Shown here: piece by piece, positions 38,156-48,734 of the stretch
Position numbering within the stretch: the stretch's first letter is position 1
Layout of the letters: each line of letters opens with the position of its first letter
Assembly (NCBI RefSeq): GCF_000934725.1
Contig: NZ_JYNS01000014.1
Span: 41,360 to 105,359, forward strand
Origin: Methyloterricola oryzae
GTDB lineage: Bacteria > Pseudomonadota > Gammaproteobacteria > Methylococcales > Methylococcaceae
Direction: 5' to 3'
DNA length: 64,000 nt
The notes under the pieces: model-generated
The model's input: only the letters and a program-made list of their open reading frames with translations
Told to the model about the DNA's origin: nothing
Databases searched by the model: none
Translations under genes and position numbers: made by a program

Positions 38156-38734
38156 CTAGAACTTGAGGTCGTCAAAGCTGGAGATATGCGGCTCGACGCG
38201 TCCATCGGTCTCCGCCAGGTAGAAGGGTTCGCGGCTCATGGCCCGCTGCAGGCGCTCCCGCAGATCCTCCGCCGGGTAGTCGGCCTGGATCTGGAAGCTG
38301 ACGTAGGGCAGGGCCACCGATTCGCACACCGCCCTGATCGGATCGCCGGCCTCGGGCATGCGCGCCGGATTGGTCTTGTCGTTCAACTGGATGACACAGG
38401 CCACCGTCATGTTCGACTGTTCGCACAGGACAAAGTCGAACTGGCGTCCGGTGATGGGGCTGAATGCGAGCCGGGTTTCACTCCTGGAAACGCCCTTCTT
38501 GGGCAGGATGATGTCGCCCACCCGGATCTTGGCGAAAATTTCGTAGCTGTCGCCCACCGCGCGCCGCAGCGCGTGGTAGAACACGCGGTCGTCCGGAGAG
38601 AACAGAGCGGTATGTTTCTGGTAGGGGTGGCGGAAAGCGCGCGGCGCGCCACCCAGGAACCAGATGAGGCAGGCGGCCGTGCTCAAAACTAGCACTGCCG
38701 CGATGAGAACGCCGTTGCTCGACAGAATCTCCAA
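38156..38734 (-). CDS. DUF2726-family membrane-anchored protein
   Basis: The protein has 192 residues. One N-terminal membrane helix at about 8-28, then a cytoplasmic domain with LFSPDDRVFYHALRRAVGD and FDFVLCEQSNMTVACVIQLND, a DUF2726 pattern related to restriction-endonuclease-like folds. The usual nuclease residues cannot be confirmed by eye. It is the first gene on the strand before tatA with a 97-base gap. Function unknown. Confidence 0.82.
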   Translation of the reverse strand: MEILSSNGVLIAAVLVLSTAACLIWFLGGAPRAFRHPYQKHTALFSPDDRVFYHALRRAVGDSYEIFAKIRVGDIILPKKGVSRSETRLAFSPITGRQFDFVLCEQSNMTVACVIQLNDKTNPARMPEAGDPIRAVCESVALPYVSFQIQADYPAEDLRERLQRAMSREPFYLAETDGRVEPHISSFDDLKF

Positions 38735-38992
38735 AAAGGGTGCTCCGGTGGGGTGTTGGCGGCGGAGAGCGCGCGCTCAGGTCTGATGCGAGGGCAATCC
38801 GCGCGTGCAACCACGTCGGCCGCGTTCGATCCGATGCTGAAATTTTGACAGATTCCGGGGCTTTTGGCGATGCAGTTCGCGTGAAGCTGGCCTTGGGCTG
38901 TTGCCTTGTCTTTTGAAGCGCCCCCCGCGCGCGGTTGCGCAAAAACGCCTGAAATTGATAAAGTTCCGCGTCGGCCATTCGCCTACGCACCC

Positions 38993-40390
38993 ATGACTCA
39001 CGCCAAGACCCGATTCGCTCCCAGCCCCACCGGCTTCATGCACCTGGGCAATGCCCGCACGGCCCTGTTCAGCGCCCTGTCTGGGGATCGATTCCTGTTG
39101 CGGATCGAGGACACCGATGCCCAGCGCTCCCGCGCCGAGTTCGTGCAGGAGTTGCTGGCCGACCTGCGCTGGATGGGGCTTGCTTGGGACGAAGGTCCTG
39201 CGGGTGCCGAGCCGGACGATTATTTCCAGTCCCGCCGCGGCGCGGTGTACGCACGCTACTACAAGGAACTGGAGTCCAGCGGTCTGGCCTATCCCTGCTT
39301 CTGCTCGGCGGCGGAGCTGGAAGTCACCCGCAAGGTGCAGCTCAGCTCCGGTCAGCCGCCTCGTTACAGCGGGCGCTGCGCCCATCTTTCGGTCGAGGAG
39401 GTGGAACGCAAGCGCGCGGAAGGTCTTCAGCCCACCCTCAGGTTTCGGGTGCCTCGCGAACAGGCCGTGGAGTTCGAGGACGCCGTGCGCGGGCCCCAGA
39501 AATTCCAGGCGGGCGACATAGGCGATTTCATCATCCGCCGCGCCGACGGTACGCCAGCTTTTTTCTTCTGCAACGCCATCGACGATGCCCTGATGGGCGT
39601 GACCCTGGTGCTGCGCGGCGAGGACCATCTGGCCAATACCCCGCGCCAGTTGCTGCTGCTGGAGGCCTTAGGTCTCGCGGCACCCGCCTATGCCCATATC
39701 TCGCTCATCGTGGGCGACGATGGCGCGCCGCTGTCCAAGCGCAACGGCAGCCGCAGCATCAATCAGTTGCGTGAGGAAGGTTATTTTTCCGAGGCGGTGA
39801 ACAACATGCTGGCGCGGGTGGGGCATCATTACGATAGCGACGACCTGCTTTCCCATGAGGATCTCAAGGCGCGCTTTGACCTGTCCCATCTGGGCAAATC
39901 GCCCTCACGTTTCGACATCACCCATCTCAACCACTGGCAGGAACTGGCGGTGCGGGCGGCGGACGAGGATACCCTCTGGGCCTGGCTGCGCGAGGAAACC
40001 CGCGCCATCACGCCGGCGCCGTCCCGCTCCCTGTTCCTCGAGATCGTGCGCAGCAATTGCATGTTTCCCGCCCAGGCCGATGAGTGGGCGCGCATTCTTT
40101 TCACGGATGAGCTGCCCATGGAGCCAGAAACCGAGGCTATCGCGCGGCAGGCGGGAGAGTCATTTTTCCTGGCGGCCCTGGACGCGGCCGCCAGCGCCGG
40201 CCCCGCGTTCGCGCATTTCATGGACCAGTTAAAGTCCGGCACGGGCGCCAAGGGCAAGCAGTTGTTCATGCCCTTGCGCGCGGCACTCTCGGGGCGCCTG
40301 GACGGGCCCGAGATCGGCAAGCTGTATGCAGCCCTCGATCCCACGCGCCTGCGCCGCCGCCTGGCGGAGTACGCCGGCGAAGCGCAGTGA
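38993..40390 (+). CDS. gltX: Glutamyl-tRNA synthetase
   Basis: The protein has 465 residues from ATG 38993; upstream in-frame codons to 38906 are unconserved. Class I signature PSPTGFMHLGNARTALFS (HIGH variant HLGN) and KMSKS-type loop LSKRNGS. A zinc-binding set is seen in CFCSAAEL...RYSGRC. It charges tRNA-Glu. The next gene, a Nudix hydrolase, overlaps its stop by four bases (GTGA). Confidence 0.96.
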   Translation: MTHAKTRFAPSPTGFMHLGNARTALFSALSGDRFLLRIEDTDAQRSRAEFVQELLADLRWMGLAWDEGPAGAEPDDYFQSRRGAVYARYYKELESSGLAYPCFCSAAELEVTRKVQLSSGQPPRYSGRCAHLSVEEVERKRAEGLQPTLRFRVPREQAVEFEDAVRGPQKFQAGDIGDFIIRRADGTPAFFFCNAIDDALMGVTLVLRGEDHLANTPRQLLLLEALGLAAPAYAHISLIVGDDGAPLSKRNGSRSINQLREEGYFSEAVNNMLARVGHHYDSDDLLSHEDLKARFDLSHLGKSPSRFDITHLNHWQELAVRAADEDTLWAWLREETRAITPAPSRSLFLEIVRSNCMFPAQADEWARILFTDELPMEPETEAIARQAGESFFLAALDAAASAGPAFAHFMDQLKSGTGAKGKQLFMPLRAALSGRLDGPEIGKLYAALDPTRLRRRLAEYAGEAQ

Positions 40391-40887
40391 ACGCGGATTC
40401 AGAAGCGGGAGCGGTCGCCGCGCCAAAACCGGCGATCGGCGTGGGGGGGATCGTTTTCGACGCGCAAGGCCGCGTCCTGCTGATCCAGCGCGCCACGCCA
40501 CCCCAGCAGGGCCGCTGGCACGTGCCGGGCGGCAAGCTAGAGCCGGGCGAATCGCTGGTGGAGGCCTGCCGCCGTGAAGTCCGCGAGGAAACCGGGGTGC
40601 AGATCGAGGTCCAACGCGTGCTCGCCATGGTCGAGCGGCGCGAGCAAGGTTTCCACTATGTCATCATCGACTTCCTGGGTACGCTCGTCGAGGGTAGCGA
40701 TGCCGACTGCCGTGCCGCCGACGATGCCGCCAGCGCTGCCTGGGTCGCGCCCGATGAACTGGGAGGCTATCCCCTGGCGCCCGGTCTGGCGCCTATACTG
40801 GAGCGGGCCCGGCGCGCCCTGAGCGGCGAAGACCTGGGCCTCGTGGCGCGGGAACTGCCCATGACCGATTTCCTGCCGAACCCCTGA
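40387..40887 (+). CDS. Nudix hydrolase
   Basis: The protein has 166 residues starting at GTG 40387, which overlaps the gltX stop. The Nudix box is complete: GGKLEPGESLVEACRREV followed by REETGV. The preceding RWHVPGG is typical of ADP-ribose or NUDT-like pyrophosphatases that cleave nucleoside diphosphates linked to another group; the substrate is not evident. The C-terminal 30 residues are extra. Confidence 0.92.
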   Translation: MNADSEAGAVAAPKPAIGVGGIVFDAQGRVLLIQRATPPQQGRWHVPGGKLEPGESLVEACRREVREETGVQIEVQRVLAMVERREQGFHYVIIDFLGTLVEGSDADCRAADDAASAAWVAPDELGGYPLAPGLAPILERARRALSGEDLGLVARELPMTDFLPNP

Positions 40888-40935
40888 CCGAGCGCGTACC
40901 TGCCGGCAACCACCTGACACCGCTAACAAGCCAAG

Positions 40936-42327
40936 ATGTTGAAGATACACAACACGCTGACCCGCAAGAAAGAAACCTTCGCTCCCATCGCGCCGGGCAG
41001 GATCGGCATCTATGTGTGCGGGATGACCGTTTACGACTACTGCCACCTGGGGCATGCGCGGGTCATGGTGGTGTTCGACACGGTGGTGCGCTACCTGCGC
41101 CACCTGGGTTTCCAGGTGAACTATGTGCGTAACATCACGGACATCGACGACAAGATCATCAAGCGCGCTGCGGAGAAGGGCGAGTCCATCGCTGAGCTGA
41201 CAGCGCGCTTCATCGACGCCATGCACGAGGACGAGCAGGCCCTGGGGGTGTTGCCGCCGGATCACGAGCCCAGGGCCACCGATTCCATCGACGCCATCAT
41301 CGCCATGATCCAGCGCCTGCAGGACCAGGGCTATGCCTATGTGGGTGGCAACGGCGACGTGTTCTACGCGGTGGGCCGCTTCTCCGGCTACGGTCGCCTG
41401 TCCGGCAAGAACATCGAGGAACTACGCGCCGGCGAGCGGGTGGACGTGGACGAGGCCAAGCGCGATCCCCTGGACTTCGTGCTGTGGAAGTCGGCCAAGC
41501 CTGGCGAGCCGCAGTGGGCATCGCCCTGGGGCCCGGGCCGTCCCGGTTGGCATATCGAGTGTTCGGCCATGTCCACCGGCTGCCTGGGTGAGCACTTCGA
41601 CATCCACGGCGGCGGCATGGACCTGCAGTTTCCCCATCACGAAAACGAGATTGCGCAGTCCGAGGGCGCCACGGGCGAGACCTTCGTGAACCTGTGGATG
41701 CATAACGGATTCGTGCGCGTCAACGAGGAGAAGATGTCCAAATCCCTGGGCAATTTCTTCACGGTACGCGAGATCCTGCAGCGCTACCGGCCGGAGGCGG
41801 TGCGCTTCTTCATCCTCAACAGCCACTACCGCAGTCCGCTGAATTATTCGGACGAGAACCTGGATGAGGCCAATGCGGCGCTGACGCGCCTGTATACCGC
41901 CCTGCGCGGTCTGGAACCGGAATCCGGCGAAGGTTTCGGCGCCGAGTACCGGGAACGCTTCGAAGCGGCCATGCAGGACGACTTCAACACGCCGGTGGCG
42001 CTGTCGGTGCTGTTCGAACTGGCGCGGGAAATCAACCGGCAGAAGGAGGCCGACCCGGCTGCTGCGCACAGCCTCGCGGGCGTGCTCAAAGAGCTTGCCG
42101 GCATCCTGGGGCTGCTCGGCGACACGGCGGAGGATTGGTTGCAGGGCAACGGCGAAGGCGAGACGGGAGGTCTGGATGCAACGCAGATCGCGGCGCTTAT
42201 CCAGTGCCGACAGGACGCCAAGAAAGCCAAGAACTGGGCCGAGGCCGATCGCATCCGGGATGAGCTGAAGCGCCAGGGCATCGTCCTGGAGGACTCGCCT
42301 TCCGGCACCACCTGGCGGCGGGAATAG
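40936..42327 (+). CDS. cysS: Cysteinyl-tRNA synthetase
   Basis: The protein has 463 residues. Zinc ligand Cys28 in YVCGMTVYD, the HIGH motif HLGH (37-40), the second zinc site with C and H in WHIECSAMS and [15 protein letters not shown], and the KMSKS loop [10 protein letters not shown]. The anticodon-binding helical domain completes it. It charges tRNA-Cys. Spacing of 48 bases after the Nudix gene suggests one transcriptional unit from gltX. Confidence 0.98.
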   Translation: MLKIHNTLTRKKETFAPIAPGRIGIYVCGMTVYDYCHLGHARVMVVFDTVVRYLRHLGFQVNYVRNITDIDDKIIKRAAEKGESIAELTARFIDAMHEDEQALGVLPPDHEPRATDSIDAIIAMIQRLQDQGYAYVGGNGDVFYAVGRFSGYGRLSGKNIEELRAGERVDVDEAKRDPLDFVLWKSAKPGEPQWASPWGPGRPGWHIECSAMSTGCLGEHFDIHGGGMDLQFPHHENEIAQSEGATGETFVNLWMHNGFVRVNEEKMSKSLGNFFTVREILQRYRPEAVRFFILNSHYRSPLNYSDENLDEANAALTRLYTALRGLEPESGEGFGAEYRERFEAAMQDDFNTPVALSVLFELAREINRQKEADPAAAHSLAGVLKELAGILGLLGDTAEDWLQGNGEGETGGLDATQIAALIQCRQDAKKAKNWAEADRIRDELKRQGIVLEDSPSGTTWRRE

Positions 42328-42338
42328 GGGACGCCCCG

Positions 42339-43250
42339 GTGCAACTGGACCGCAAGCTGGTCGTCGCGATCTCTTCGCGGGCCCTGTTCGATCTGGACGC
42401 CTCGCACCGGCTGTATGAGACCGAGGGCAGGGAGGCCTATTGCCGCTATCAGGTGGAGCACGAGGACGAGCTGCTGGAGCCTGGCGTGGCCTTCGCGCTG
42501 GTGCGCAAGCTCCTGGCTCTCAACGCCAAGGCCGAGAAGCCGCTGGTGGAAGTCATCCTGCTTTCGCGCAACAGCGCCGACACCGGGCTGCGCATCTTCA
42601 ACTCCATCAAGCATCATGGGCTCGACATCAGCCGGGCCGCCTTTACCGGTGGGCAGTCGCCCTATGGCTACATTCCCGCCTTCGGCGCCGATTTGTTTCT
42701 GTCGGCCCACGCGGAGGACGTGGTGAAGGCCCTGGACGCGGGCTACGCCGCGGCCACCATCTTTTCTTCCCAGATCGGCAGCAGCCCGACCGAACAACTG
42801 CGCATCGCCTTCGACGGTGACGCCGTGCTGTTCTCAGACGAGTCCGAGCGCATTTACCAGGCGCGCGGCCTTCAGGCTTTCACCGACAACGAGACCGAGC
42901 AGGCGCGCACGCCCCTGAGCGGCGGGCCATTCAAGGGCTTCCTCGGGGCCCTGCACCACTTGCAGCGCTGTTTCGATGCGGAGTCCTCGCCCATTCGCAC
43001 CGCCCTGGTGACGGCCCGCAGCGCGCCGGCGCACGAGCGGGTGGTGCGGACCCTGCGCGCCTGGAACATCCGCATCGATGAGGCCTTGTTCCTGGGCGGG
43101 ATGGAGAAGGGGCCGTTCCTCCGGGCTTTCGAGGCGGACATTTTCTTTGACGATCAGCAAGGCCACTGCGAATCCGCCAGCTGCCATGTGGCAACCGGAC
43201 ATGTGCCTCACGGCATCAGCAACAGCAAGGCACGGCCGGGAACGTCTTAG
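42339..43250 (+). CDS. Cytosolic 5'-nucleotidase, NT5C1-like family
   Basis: The protein has 303 residues starting at GTG 42339 with AGGGGAC upstream. The pattern VVAISSRALFDLDASHRLYE at the N-terminus (an HAD-like aspartate loop), FDGDAVLFSDESERIYQARGL and DIFFDDQQGHCESA at the C-terminus belong to the 5'-nucleotidase family best known from animal NT5C1A (AMP to adenosine). Prokaryotic members exist but are little studied. It is 12 bases downstream of cysS. Confidence 0.87.
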   Translation: MQLDRKLVVAISSRALFDLDASHRLYETEGREAYCRYQVEHEDELLEPGVAFALVRKLLALNAKAEKPLVEVILLSRNSADTGLRIFNSIKHHGLDISRAAFTGGQSPYGYIPAFGADLFLSAHAEDVVKALDAGYAAATIFSSQIGSSPTEQLRIAFDGDAVLFSDESERIYQARGLQAFTDNETEQARTPLSGGPFKGFLGALHHLQRCFDAESSPIRTALVTARSAPAHERVVRTLRAWNIRIDEALFLGGMEKGPFLRAFEADIFFDDQQGHCESASCHVATGHVPHGISNSKARPGTS

Positions 43251-43386
43251 CCCGTAGAGGCGTCGCCGCTGGGAGACACTGGCACGGCGCGGGGGAGCGG
43301 CATAAGCTTTGGACATCGGAAACAGGATATCTGGACACGAGTTTGGCGGATTGCGGCGAACATGAACCTTTCGGGGCGAGGCTGGG

Positions 43387-44952
43387 ATGCACAGGGAAAT
43401 GAATAAGCCCCCGCGTTTCAACATCTATGTTCTCCTGGTCGGCACGTTTTTCATCCTGCTTGCCTTGTTCGTGGCGATCACCGTGTCGCAGGACATTCGG
43501 CGCGAGAAGGAGCGTTTCGCCGAGAACGCCTATTTCATCGCCACCTACCTGGAAAGCGTGGTCAATCAGAACCGCATCGCGCTGCGTGGGTTCGCGGCCT
43601 TCCTGCAGGGTAGCGACCTGAACGACGATGTCGCCCTGGGAGCTTACGCCCGCGCGGTGGTCCACGATCATGGCCCGCTGTACGCTCTGGGCCTGATTCG
43701 TAAGGTGAACAAGCCGGACCTGGAGAACTTTGTCTTGCAGCGTCAGGCCGAGGGCGCCAAGGAGTTCCAGGCCAAGGCCTATGCCGGGGAGCGCACCGCG
43801 CCCTTTCGCGGCTTGGAGGATAAACCGTCCTACCGGCTGATCAGTTTCCTGGAGTCAGCCGAGCCGCAGGAACTCGTGCTGCTGGGTCTGGATGCGGACT
43901 CGGCGCCCTTCTTCAGGGATACCTTGCGGCGGTCCTTGGTGGCGGGAGATGCCATGGCTACGCCGCCCTTCCGGGTGGGCGGCGGTGACCTCGGCTATGC
44001 CCTGTTGCGGCCGGTGACCAGCGCACAAGGGGAATTTGTTGCCGTGCTCCTGTGCAAGGCATCCAGTTTGTTGCCACCCCAGGTTATTGGCGATACGCGC
44101 CTATCCGTGTTCGTCTACCTGCAGGGAACCAGTGCCGAGGATCGCGACTATCTCATCCGGCGCGAGGCCTTTGCGCCCGGCTCCTTGGCGGCCCTGATCT
44201 TTCCCAGGTTCAGCGTGGTGCGGTCTCTGGCGGGCGACCAGCAGCCTTATGCGATCGAGGTGGAACGCAGCCTGGACTGGGAGGATATCAACTGGGACAT
44301 GCTGGCGGCCATCCTTTCCGGGGGTACCCTGGTGTTCCCGCTGCTGCTGGTATACGCCAGCAGCCACCATAAGCGCGAGATGAAACGCCTTGAGCAGGGC
44401 AACAAGCTGTTCTATATGGCGAACTTCGACGCGCTTACCGGTTTGCCCAACCGTCAGTTGTTCATGAACCGCCTGGAACAATCGCTGGCGGTAGCCAAGC
44501 GTCAGGGGCTGATGCATGCCGTGCTGTTCCTGGACCTGGACGGCTTCAAGGGGGTGAACGATTACTACGGCCATCAGATCGGAGACAAGGTGCTACAGCG
44601 TGCCGCGCGCATTTTCATGCGCAGCGTGCGCGAGATCGACACCGTGGCGCGGTTGGGCGGCGACGAATTCGTGATCCTGCTGCAGGGCGTCGATGGCCGC
44701 GCCAGCGCCGAGCACGTGGCGCGCAAGATCAAGCGCGCATTCCGCAATCCCGCCGGTGATGCCAGCCGATCCGCCATTCCCATGATCGGCACCAGCATAG
44801 GCATCGCCATCTATCCGGACGATGGCGATACAGTAGACGAATTGCTCAACGCCTCGGACCTCAACATGTATCAGGACAAGGTCAGCCGTAAGTCATCCTC
44901 CCAGGTGTCGGGAACGCGCAAGGCCGATGGACGCAAGGATGACGCCGGCTGA
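43387..44952 (+). CDS. CHASE-domain diguanylate cyclase
   Basis: The protein has 521 residues. Membrane helix at 14-33, periplasmic CHASE-type sensory domain at about 60-275, second helix at 306-325, then a GGDEF domain at about 345-500. The active-site GGDEF is intact at 424-428, and the product-inhibition I-site R-E-I-D is at 415-418, five residues before it. It should make c-di-GMP from GTP and be feedback inhibited. There is no EAL domain. The tail from 500 on is polar. Given the Pel genes at the left of the window, Pel secretion is a likely output, but no direct link is seen. Confidence 0.93.
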   Translation: MHREMNKPPRFNIYVLLVGTFFILLALFVAITVSQDIRREKERFAENAYFIATYLESVVNQNRIALRGFAAFLQGSDLNDDVALGAYARAVVHDHGPLYALGLIRKVNKPDLENFVLQRQAEGAKEFQAKAYAGERTAPFRGLEDKPSYRLISFLESAEPQELVLLGLDADSAPFFRDTLRRSLVAGDAMATPPFRVGGGDLGYALLRPVTSAQGEFVAVLLCKASSLLPPQVIGDTRLSVFVYLQGTSAEDRDYLIRREAFAPGSLAALIFPRFSVVRSLAGDQQPYAIEVERSLDWEDINWDMLAAILSGGTLVFPLLLVYASSHHKREMKRLEQGNKLFYMANFDALTGLPNRQLFMNRLEQSLAVAKRQGLMHAVLFLDLDGFKGVNDYYGHQIGDKVLQRAARIFMRSVREIDTVARLGGDEFVILLQGVDGRASAEHVARKIKRAFRNPAGDASRSAIPMIGTSIGIAIYPDDGDTVDELLNASDLNMYQDKVSRKSSSQVSGTRKADGRKDDAG

Positions 44953-45034
44953 AACGGACTGCGGGCGCGGTGCTGCAAACGGTAAGCACTGAATTAACCA
45001 GCACTGTCCGCGCAGGATGCGCCGGCTTGTGCGC

Positions 45035-45040
45035 TATAAT
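45035..45040 (+). promoter_or_regulatory. Candidate -10 box of the sdh operon promoter
   Basis: A perfect TATAAT lies 110 bases before the sdhC start. No good -35 element at 16-18 bases is visible, so an activator may be needed. The leader holds a GGGACC/GGTCCC inverted repeat (45063-45079). Confidence 0.3.
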
Positions 45041-45150
45041 CGAGCCTTGCCCAGGGGACGGCGGGACCAGGTAGGTCCCAGCCGAAGCTTCTATGGAAAC
45101 CGGTCTTCGGACAGCAAGGACTTAAGTTCATATCGCGCATTGCAACTTAC

Positions 45151-45519
45151 ATGACCGAGCGGCCAATTTCGCCCCACCTGCAGGTTTACCGCCTGCCGCC
45201 CACCGCCATCTTCTCTATCAGCCACCGCGTCACCGGGGTCCTGCTGGTCGCGGGCATGTTCCTGTTGACCCTGGTTCTGATGGGCCTCGCATCGGGCCGG
45301 GAAGCTTTTCTCAGCATCCAGGCCGGTATGCAATCGGCTTTAGGCCGGGCACTGCTCTGGGCCTGGCTGTTTTCCCTGTTTTTTCATATGTGCCATGGGG
45401 TACGTCATCTGCTGTGGGATATCGGCCACGGCTTCGAGCGGGAGCGCCTCAATCGCCACGCCGGGTATGAACTGGCGGCGGCCCTGCTGCTTACGGGGCT
45501 GGTTGCCTGGTGGGCGTGA
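45151..45519 (+). CDS. sdhC: Succinate dehydrogenase cytochrome b556 subunit
   Basis: The protein has 122 residues with three membrane helices. SdhC hallmarks: RPISPHLQVYRLP at the N-terminus, SISHRVTGVLL (ubiquinone-site Ser and Arg region) and HMCHGVRHLLWD with candidate haem ligand histidines 82 and 86. It anchors the dehydrogenase in the inner membrane and binds haem b and quinone. First gene of sdhCDABE-ygfX. Confidence 0.97.
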   Translation: MTERPISPHLQVYRLPPTAIFSISHRVTGVLLVAGMFLLTLVLMGLASGREAFLSIQAGMQSALGRALLWAWLFSLFFHMCHGVRHLLWDIGHGFERERLNRHAGYELAAALLLTGLVAWWA

Positions 45520-45914
45520 AGCAGGGGAGCGGCAAGGCTTACCGCACGCCTCTTGGGCGAGCCCGCGGACTGGGATCTGCCCACAGCGGTTCCAGCGACT
45601 GGCTCCGGCAGCGGGTCAGCGGCCTTTTGCTGATACCGCTGGGACTCTGGCTCGGATTCGCTTTGGCTCAGCTGCCCAGTGTCGGCTATGACCAGGCGCT
45701 GGGCTGGCTCCGGGCGCCCTGGAACGCTTTTCTCGCCGTCGCCGTCGCGGCTCTCGCCTTCCTCCATGGTCACCTCGGGCTGCGTGTGATCATCGAGGAT
45801 TATGTCCACATACGCCCGGTGAAAGTGGCTTGTCTGCTCCTGGCTCAGTTTGCCTGCGCTGCGGGCGGGCTGGCGGCGGTGCTGGCCATCCTCCGCATCG
45901 CCTTCGGGACCTGA
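45516..45914 (+). CDS. sdhD: Succinate dehydrogenase membrane anchor subunit
   Basis: The protein has 132 residues if GTG 45516 (overlapping the sdhC stop as GTGA) is used; GTG 45510 adds two residues. Three membrane helices. [19 protein letters not shown] and [15 protein letters not shown] are typical of SdhD, with the haem-ligating His in the second. Partner of SdhC in the quinone site. Confidence 0.95.
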   Translation: MKQGSGKAYRTPLGRARGLGSAHSGSSDWLRQRVSGLLLIPLGLWLGFALAQLPSVGYDQALGWLRAPWNAFLAVAVAALAFLHGHLGLRVIIEDYVHIRPVKVACLLLAQFACAAGGLAAVLAILRIAFGT

Positions 45915-45916
45915 GC

Positions 45917-47704
45917 ATGGGCAAGGCCTACGAGATCGTTACCCACTACTACGACGCCGTCGTCATCGGCGCGGGCGGCGCCGGCCTGCGCGCCACCCTG
46001 GGTCTGGCCGAGAAGGGGCTCAAGACCGCTTGCCTTACCAAGGTCTTCCCCACCCGCAGCCACACCGTCGCCGCCCAGGGCGGCATCAGCGCGGCACTGG
46101 GCAACATGGGCGAGGACGACTGGCGCTGGCATATGTACGACACCGTAAAGGGGTCGGACTGGCTGGGCGATCAGGATGCCATCGAATACATGTGCCGCGA
46201 GGCGGTTCCGTCCGTCATCGAACTGGAACATTACGGCGTGCCCTTCTCGAGGACAGCCGACGGCCGTATATACCAGCGCCCCTTCGGTGGCATGACCACC
46301 CGTTTCGGCGATGGCACGGCCCAGAGGACCTGCGCCGCGGCGGATCATACCGGCCACGCCATACTGCACACGCTTTACCAGCAGTCCCTCAAGTTCCAGG
46401 CTGAGTTCTTCGTCGAGTACATCGCGCTGGATCTGATCATGGAGGAGGGCGAGTGCCTGGGCGTTCTGGCCTGGCGACTGGACGACGGTTCCCTGCACCT
46501 GTTCCGGGGGCACGTCACCCTGGTTGCCACCGGCGGTTACGGGCGTTGCTATTTCTCCGCCACCTCGGCCCATATCTGCACCGGCGATGGCAACGCCATG
46601 GTGCTGCGCGCGGGACTGCCCTTGCAGGACATGGAGTTCGTGCAATTTCATCCCACCGGCATTTATGGCGCGGGTTGCCTGATTACCGAGGGCGTGCGCG
46701 GAGAAGGAGGCTTCCTCACCAATTCGGAAGGCGAGCGCTTCATGCAGCGCTACGCGCCCCATGCCCGCGACTTGGCCTCAAGGGATGTGGTCAGCCGCGC
46801 CATTACCCTGGAGGTGCGCGAAGGCCGGGGCGTCGGGCCGCACAAGGACCACGCCCATCTGCACCTGGAGCATCTGGATCCCGAAGTGATCCGCGAGCGC
46901 CTGCCGGGTATCGCGGAAACGGCCAAGATCTTTGCCGGGGTGGATGTCACACGCGATCCCATTCCGGTACTGCCCACGGTGCATTACAACATGGGGGGCA
47001 TCCCCACCAACTATCATGCCGAGGTGCTCACCCTCAGGGACGGCGATCCGGAGAGCGTGGTGCCGGGCCTCATGGCCATTGGCGAGGCGGCCTGCGTCTC
47101 GGTCCATGGCGCCAATCGCCTGGGCTCCAATTCGTTGCTCGACCTGATCGTGTTCGGCCGCGCCGCGGGAATGCGCGCCGCAGAGCTGATCAAGCCGCGC
47201 ACGCCGCACAAGCCGCTTGGCGCCGAGGCTTGCGCGTTTTCCCTGGATCGCTTCGACCGGTTGCGCCACGCCCGGGGCGAGCACAAGACGGCTGCCGTGC
47301 GTCTGCGCATGCAGCGTTGCATGCAGAGCCATGCCAGCGTGTTCCGCACCGGCCCGGTGCTGGAGGAAGGTCTCAGGCAATTGCTGGAAATCCGCGCCGA
47401 ATTCGACCAGGTGCAGGTGAGCGACCGCTCGCTGATCTGGAACACCGACCTGGCCGAAACCCTGGAACTGCAGAACTTGCTGGAACAGTCCCTGGTCACC
47501 GTGGCGTCCGCCCTGAACCGGCGCGAGAGTCGTGGCGGCCACGCCCGGGAAGACTATCCGGAGCGCGATGACGAGAACTGGCTGAAGCACACCCTCTGCT
47601 GGCTGGACGAGCAGCGGCGCATTCGCCTGGATTACCGGCCGGTTCATCTCTACACCCTGACCGACGAGGTCGAGGTCATTCCCCCCAAGCCAAGAATCTA
47701 CTAG
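45917..47704 (+). CDS. sdhA: Succinate dehydrogenase flavoprotein subunit
   Basis: The protein has 595 residues from ATG 45917, two bases after the sdhD stop; an upstream in-frame start lies inside sdhD. FAD-binding GAGGAG at 18-23 and the covalent-flavin His49 in [10 protein letters not shown]. Substrate-site landmarks [11 protein letters not shown] and, near residue 390, [16 protein letters not shown]. Oxidises succinate to fumarate. Flavinylation needs SdhE, encoded two genes downstream. Confidence 0.98.
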   Translation: MGKAYEIVTHYYDAVVIGAGGAGLRATLGLAEKGLKTACLTKVFPTRSHTVAAQGGISAALGNMGEDDWRWHMYDTVKGSDWLGDQDAIEYMCREAVPSVIELEHYGVPFSRTADGRIYQRPFGGMTTRFGDGTAQRTCAAADHTGHAILHTLYQQSLKFQAEFFVEYIALDLIMEEGECLGVLAWRLDDGSLHLFRGHVTLVATGGYGRCYFSATSAHICTGDGNAMVLRAGLPLQDMEFVQFHPTGIYGAGCLITEGVRGEGGFLTNSEGERFMQRYAPHARDLASRDVVSRAITLEVREGRGVGPHKDHAHLHLEHLDPEVIRERLPGIAETAKIFAGVDVTRDPIPVLPTVHYNMGGIPTNYHAEVLTLRDGDPESVVPGLMAIGEAACVSVHGANRLGSNSLLDLIVFGRAAGMRAAELIKPRTPHKPLGAEACAFSLDRFDRLRHARGEHKTAAVRLRMQRCMQSHASVFRTGPVLEEGLRQLLEIRAEFDQVQVSDRSLIWNTDLAETLELQNLLEQSLVTVASALNRRESRGGHAREDYPERDDENWLKHTLCWLDEQRRIRLDYRPVHLYTLTDEVEVIPPKPRIY

Positions 47705-47712
47705 GCACCGCC

Positions 47713-48492
47713 ATGGGCATCCTGGATCTGCTCAAGCCCGCATTCAAGCGGGGCAAGGTTCACACCGCGGCCCCCGACGCCACTAACGTCCGCCGCTTCG
47801 AAGTCTATCGGTTCGATCCGGAAGTTGGCGGCGGGCCCAGTGTCGATGTGTTCGAAATCGACATGGACCGCTGCGGACCCATGGTGCTGGACGCGCTGCT
47901 GTTCATGAAGAACGAGCAGGATAGCGGCTTGAGCTTCCGACGCTCCTGCCGGGAGGGCGTGTGCGGCTCCTGCGCCATGAACATCGACGGGCGCAATACC
48001 CTGGCCTGCACCAAGCCTATCGCCGATTGCGCGGAAACCGTGCGTGTCTTTCCGCTGCCGCACCTGCCGGTCATCAAGGACTTGGTGGGGGATCTTACGC
48101 AGTTTTTCGCGCAATACGCGTCCATCAAGCCCTGGCTGACCGCGCAGACGCCGCCTCCGGCGGACCGCGAGCGTTTGCAGGGACGCGAGGAGCGCCAGCA
48201 GCTCGACGGCTTGTATGAGTGCATACTGTGCGCCTGTTGTTCCACCGCCTGCCCCAGCTACTGGTGGAACGGCGACCGCTATCTGGGGCCTGCCACGCTG
48301 CTCCAGGCCTATCGCTGGATCGCCGACAGCCGCGATGAGACCGCCGGAGAGCGGCTCGATGCCCTGGAAGACCCCTTCAAGCTTTATCGTTGCCACACCA
48401 TCATGAACTGCACCGACACCTGTCCGAAGGGTCTCAATCCGGCGAAAGCCATCGCCGAGATCAAGAGCCTTCTGGTCGAACGCCAGTCGTGA
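47713..48492 (+). CDS. sdhB: Succinate dehydrogenase iron-sulfur subunit
   Basis: The protein has 259 residues, somewhat longer than E. coli SdhB (238). The 2Fe-2S ligands are Cys79, 84, 87 and 99 in [10 protein letters not shown]...C. The 4Fe-4S and 3Fe-4S ligands are seen in [12 protein letters not shown] and [17 protein letters not shown]. It carries electrons from FAD to quinone. Its stop overlaps the sdhE start. Confidence 0.98.
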   Translation: MGILDLLKPAFKRGKVHTAAPDATNVRRFEVYRFDPEVGGGPSVDVFEIDMDRCGPMVLDALLFMKNEQDSGLSFRRSCREGVCGSCAMNIDGRNTLACTKPIADCAETVRVFPLPHLPVIKDLVGDLTQFFAQYASIKPWLTAQTPPPADRERLQGREERQQLDGLYECILCACCSTACPSYWWNGDRYLGPATLLQAYRWIADSRDETAGERLDALEDPFKLYRCHTIMNCTDTCPKGLNPAKAIAEIKSLLVERQS

Positions 48493-48734
48493 GCGGGCCC
48501 CCGGGCGCCCTGCAGTGGCGCTGTCGGCGGGGCGTGCGCGAGTTGGACGTGCTTCTGGAAGCCTACCTGCGGGAACGCCATCCTACTGCCTCGCCGGCCG
48601 AGCAGGCAGCCTTTCTCGAACTGCTGGACCTCCCGAACCAGCGCCTCTTGGACTATCTTTTAGGTAACACCAGTCCAGACGAGGGGCCGGCCCGGCACAT
48701 CGTTGACTACATCCGCCGTCAGCCTCCGGCTTGA
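48489..48734 (+). CDS. sdhE: FAD assembly factor SdhE (YgfY/CptB)
   Basis: The protein has 81 residues starting at GTG 48489, overlapping the sdhB stop as GTGA. It has the signature R14-G-x-x-E18 (RRGVRELD), needed for covalent attachment of FAD to SdhA, and the five-helix YgfY pattern ([18 protein letters not shown]). It is in the same operon as its target. Confidence 0.95.
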   Translation: MSGPPGALQWRCRRGVRELDVLLEAYLRERHPTASPAEQAAFLELLDLPNQRLLDYLLGNTSPDEGPARHIVDYIRRQPPA

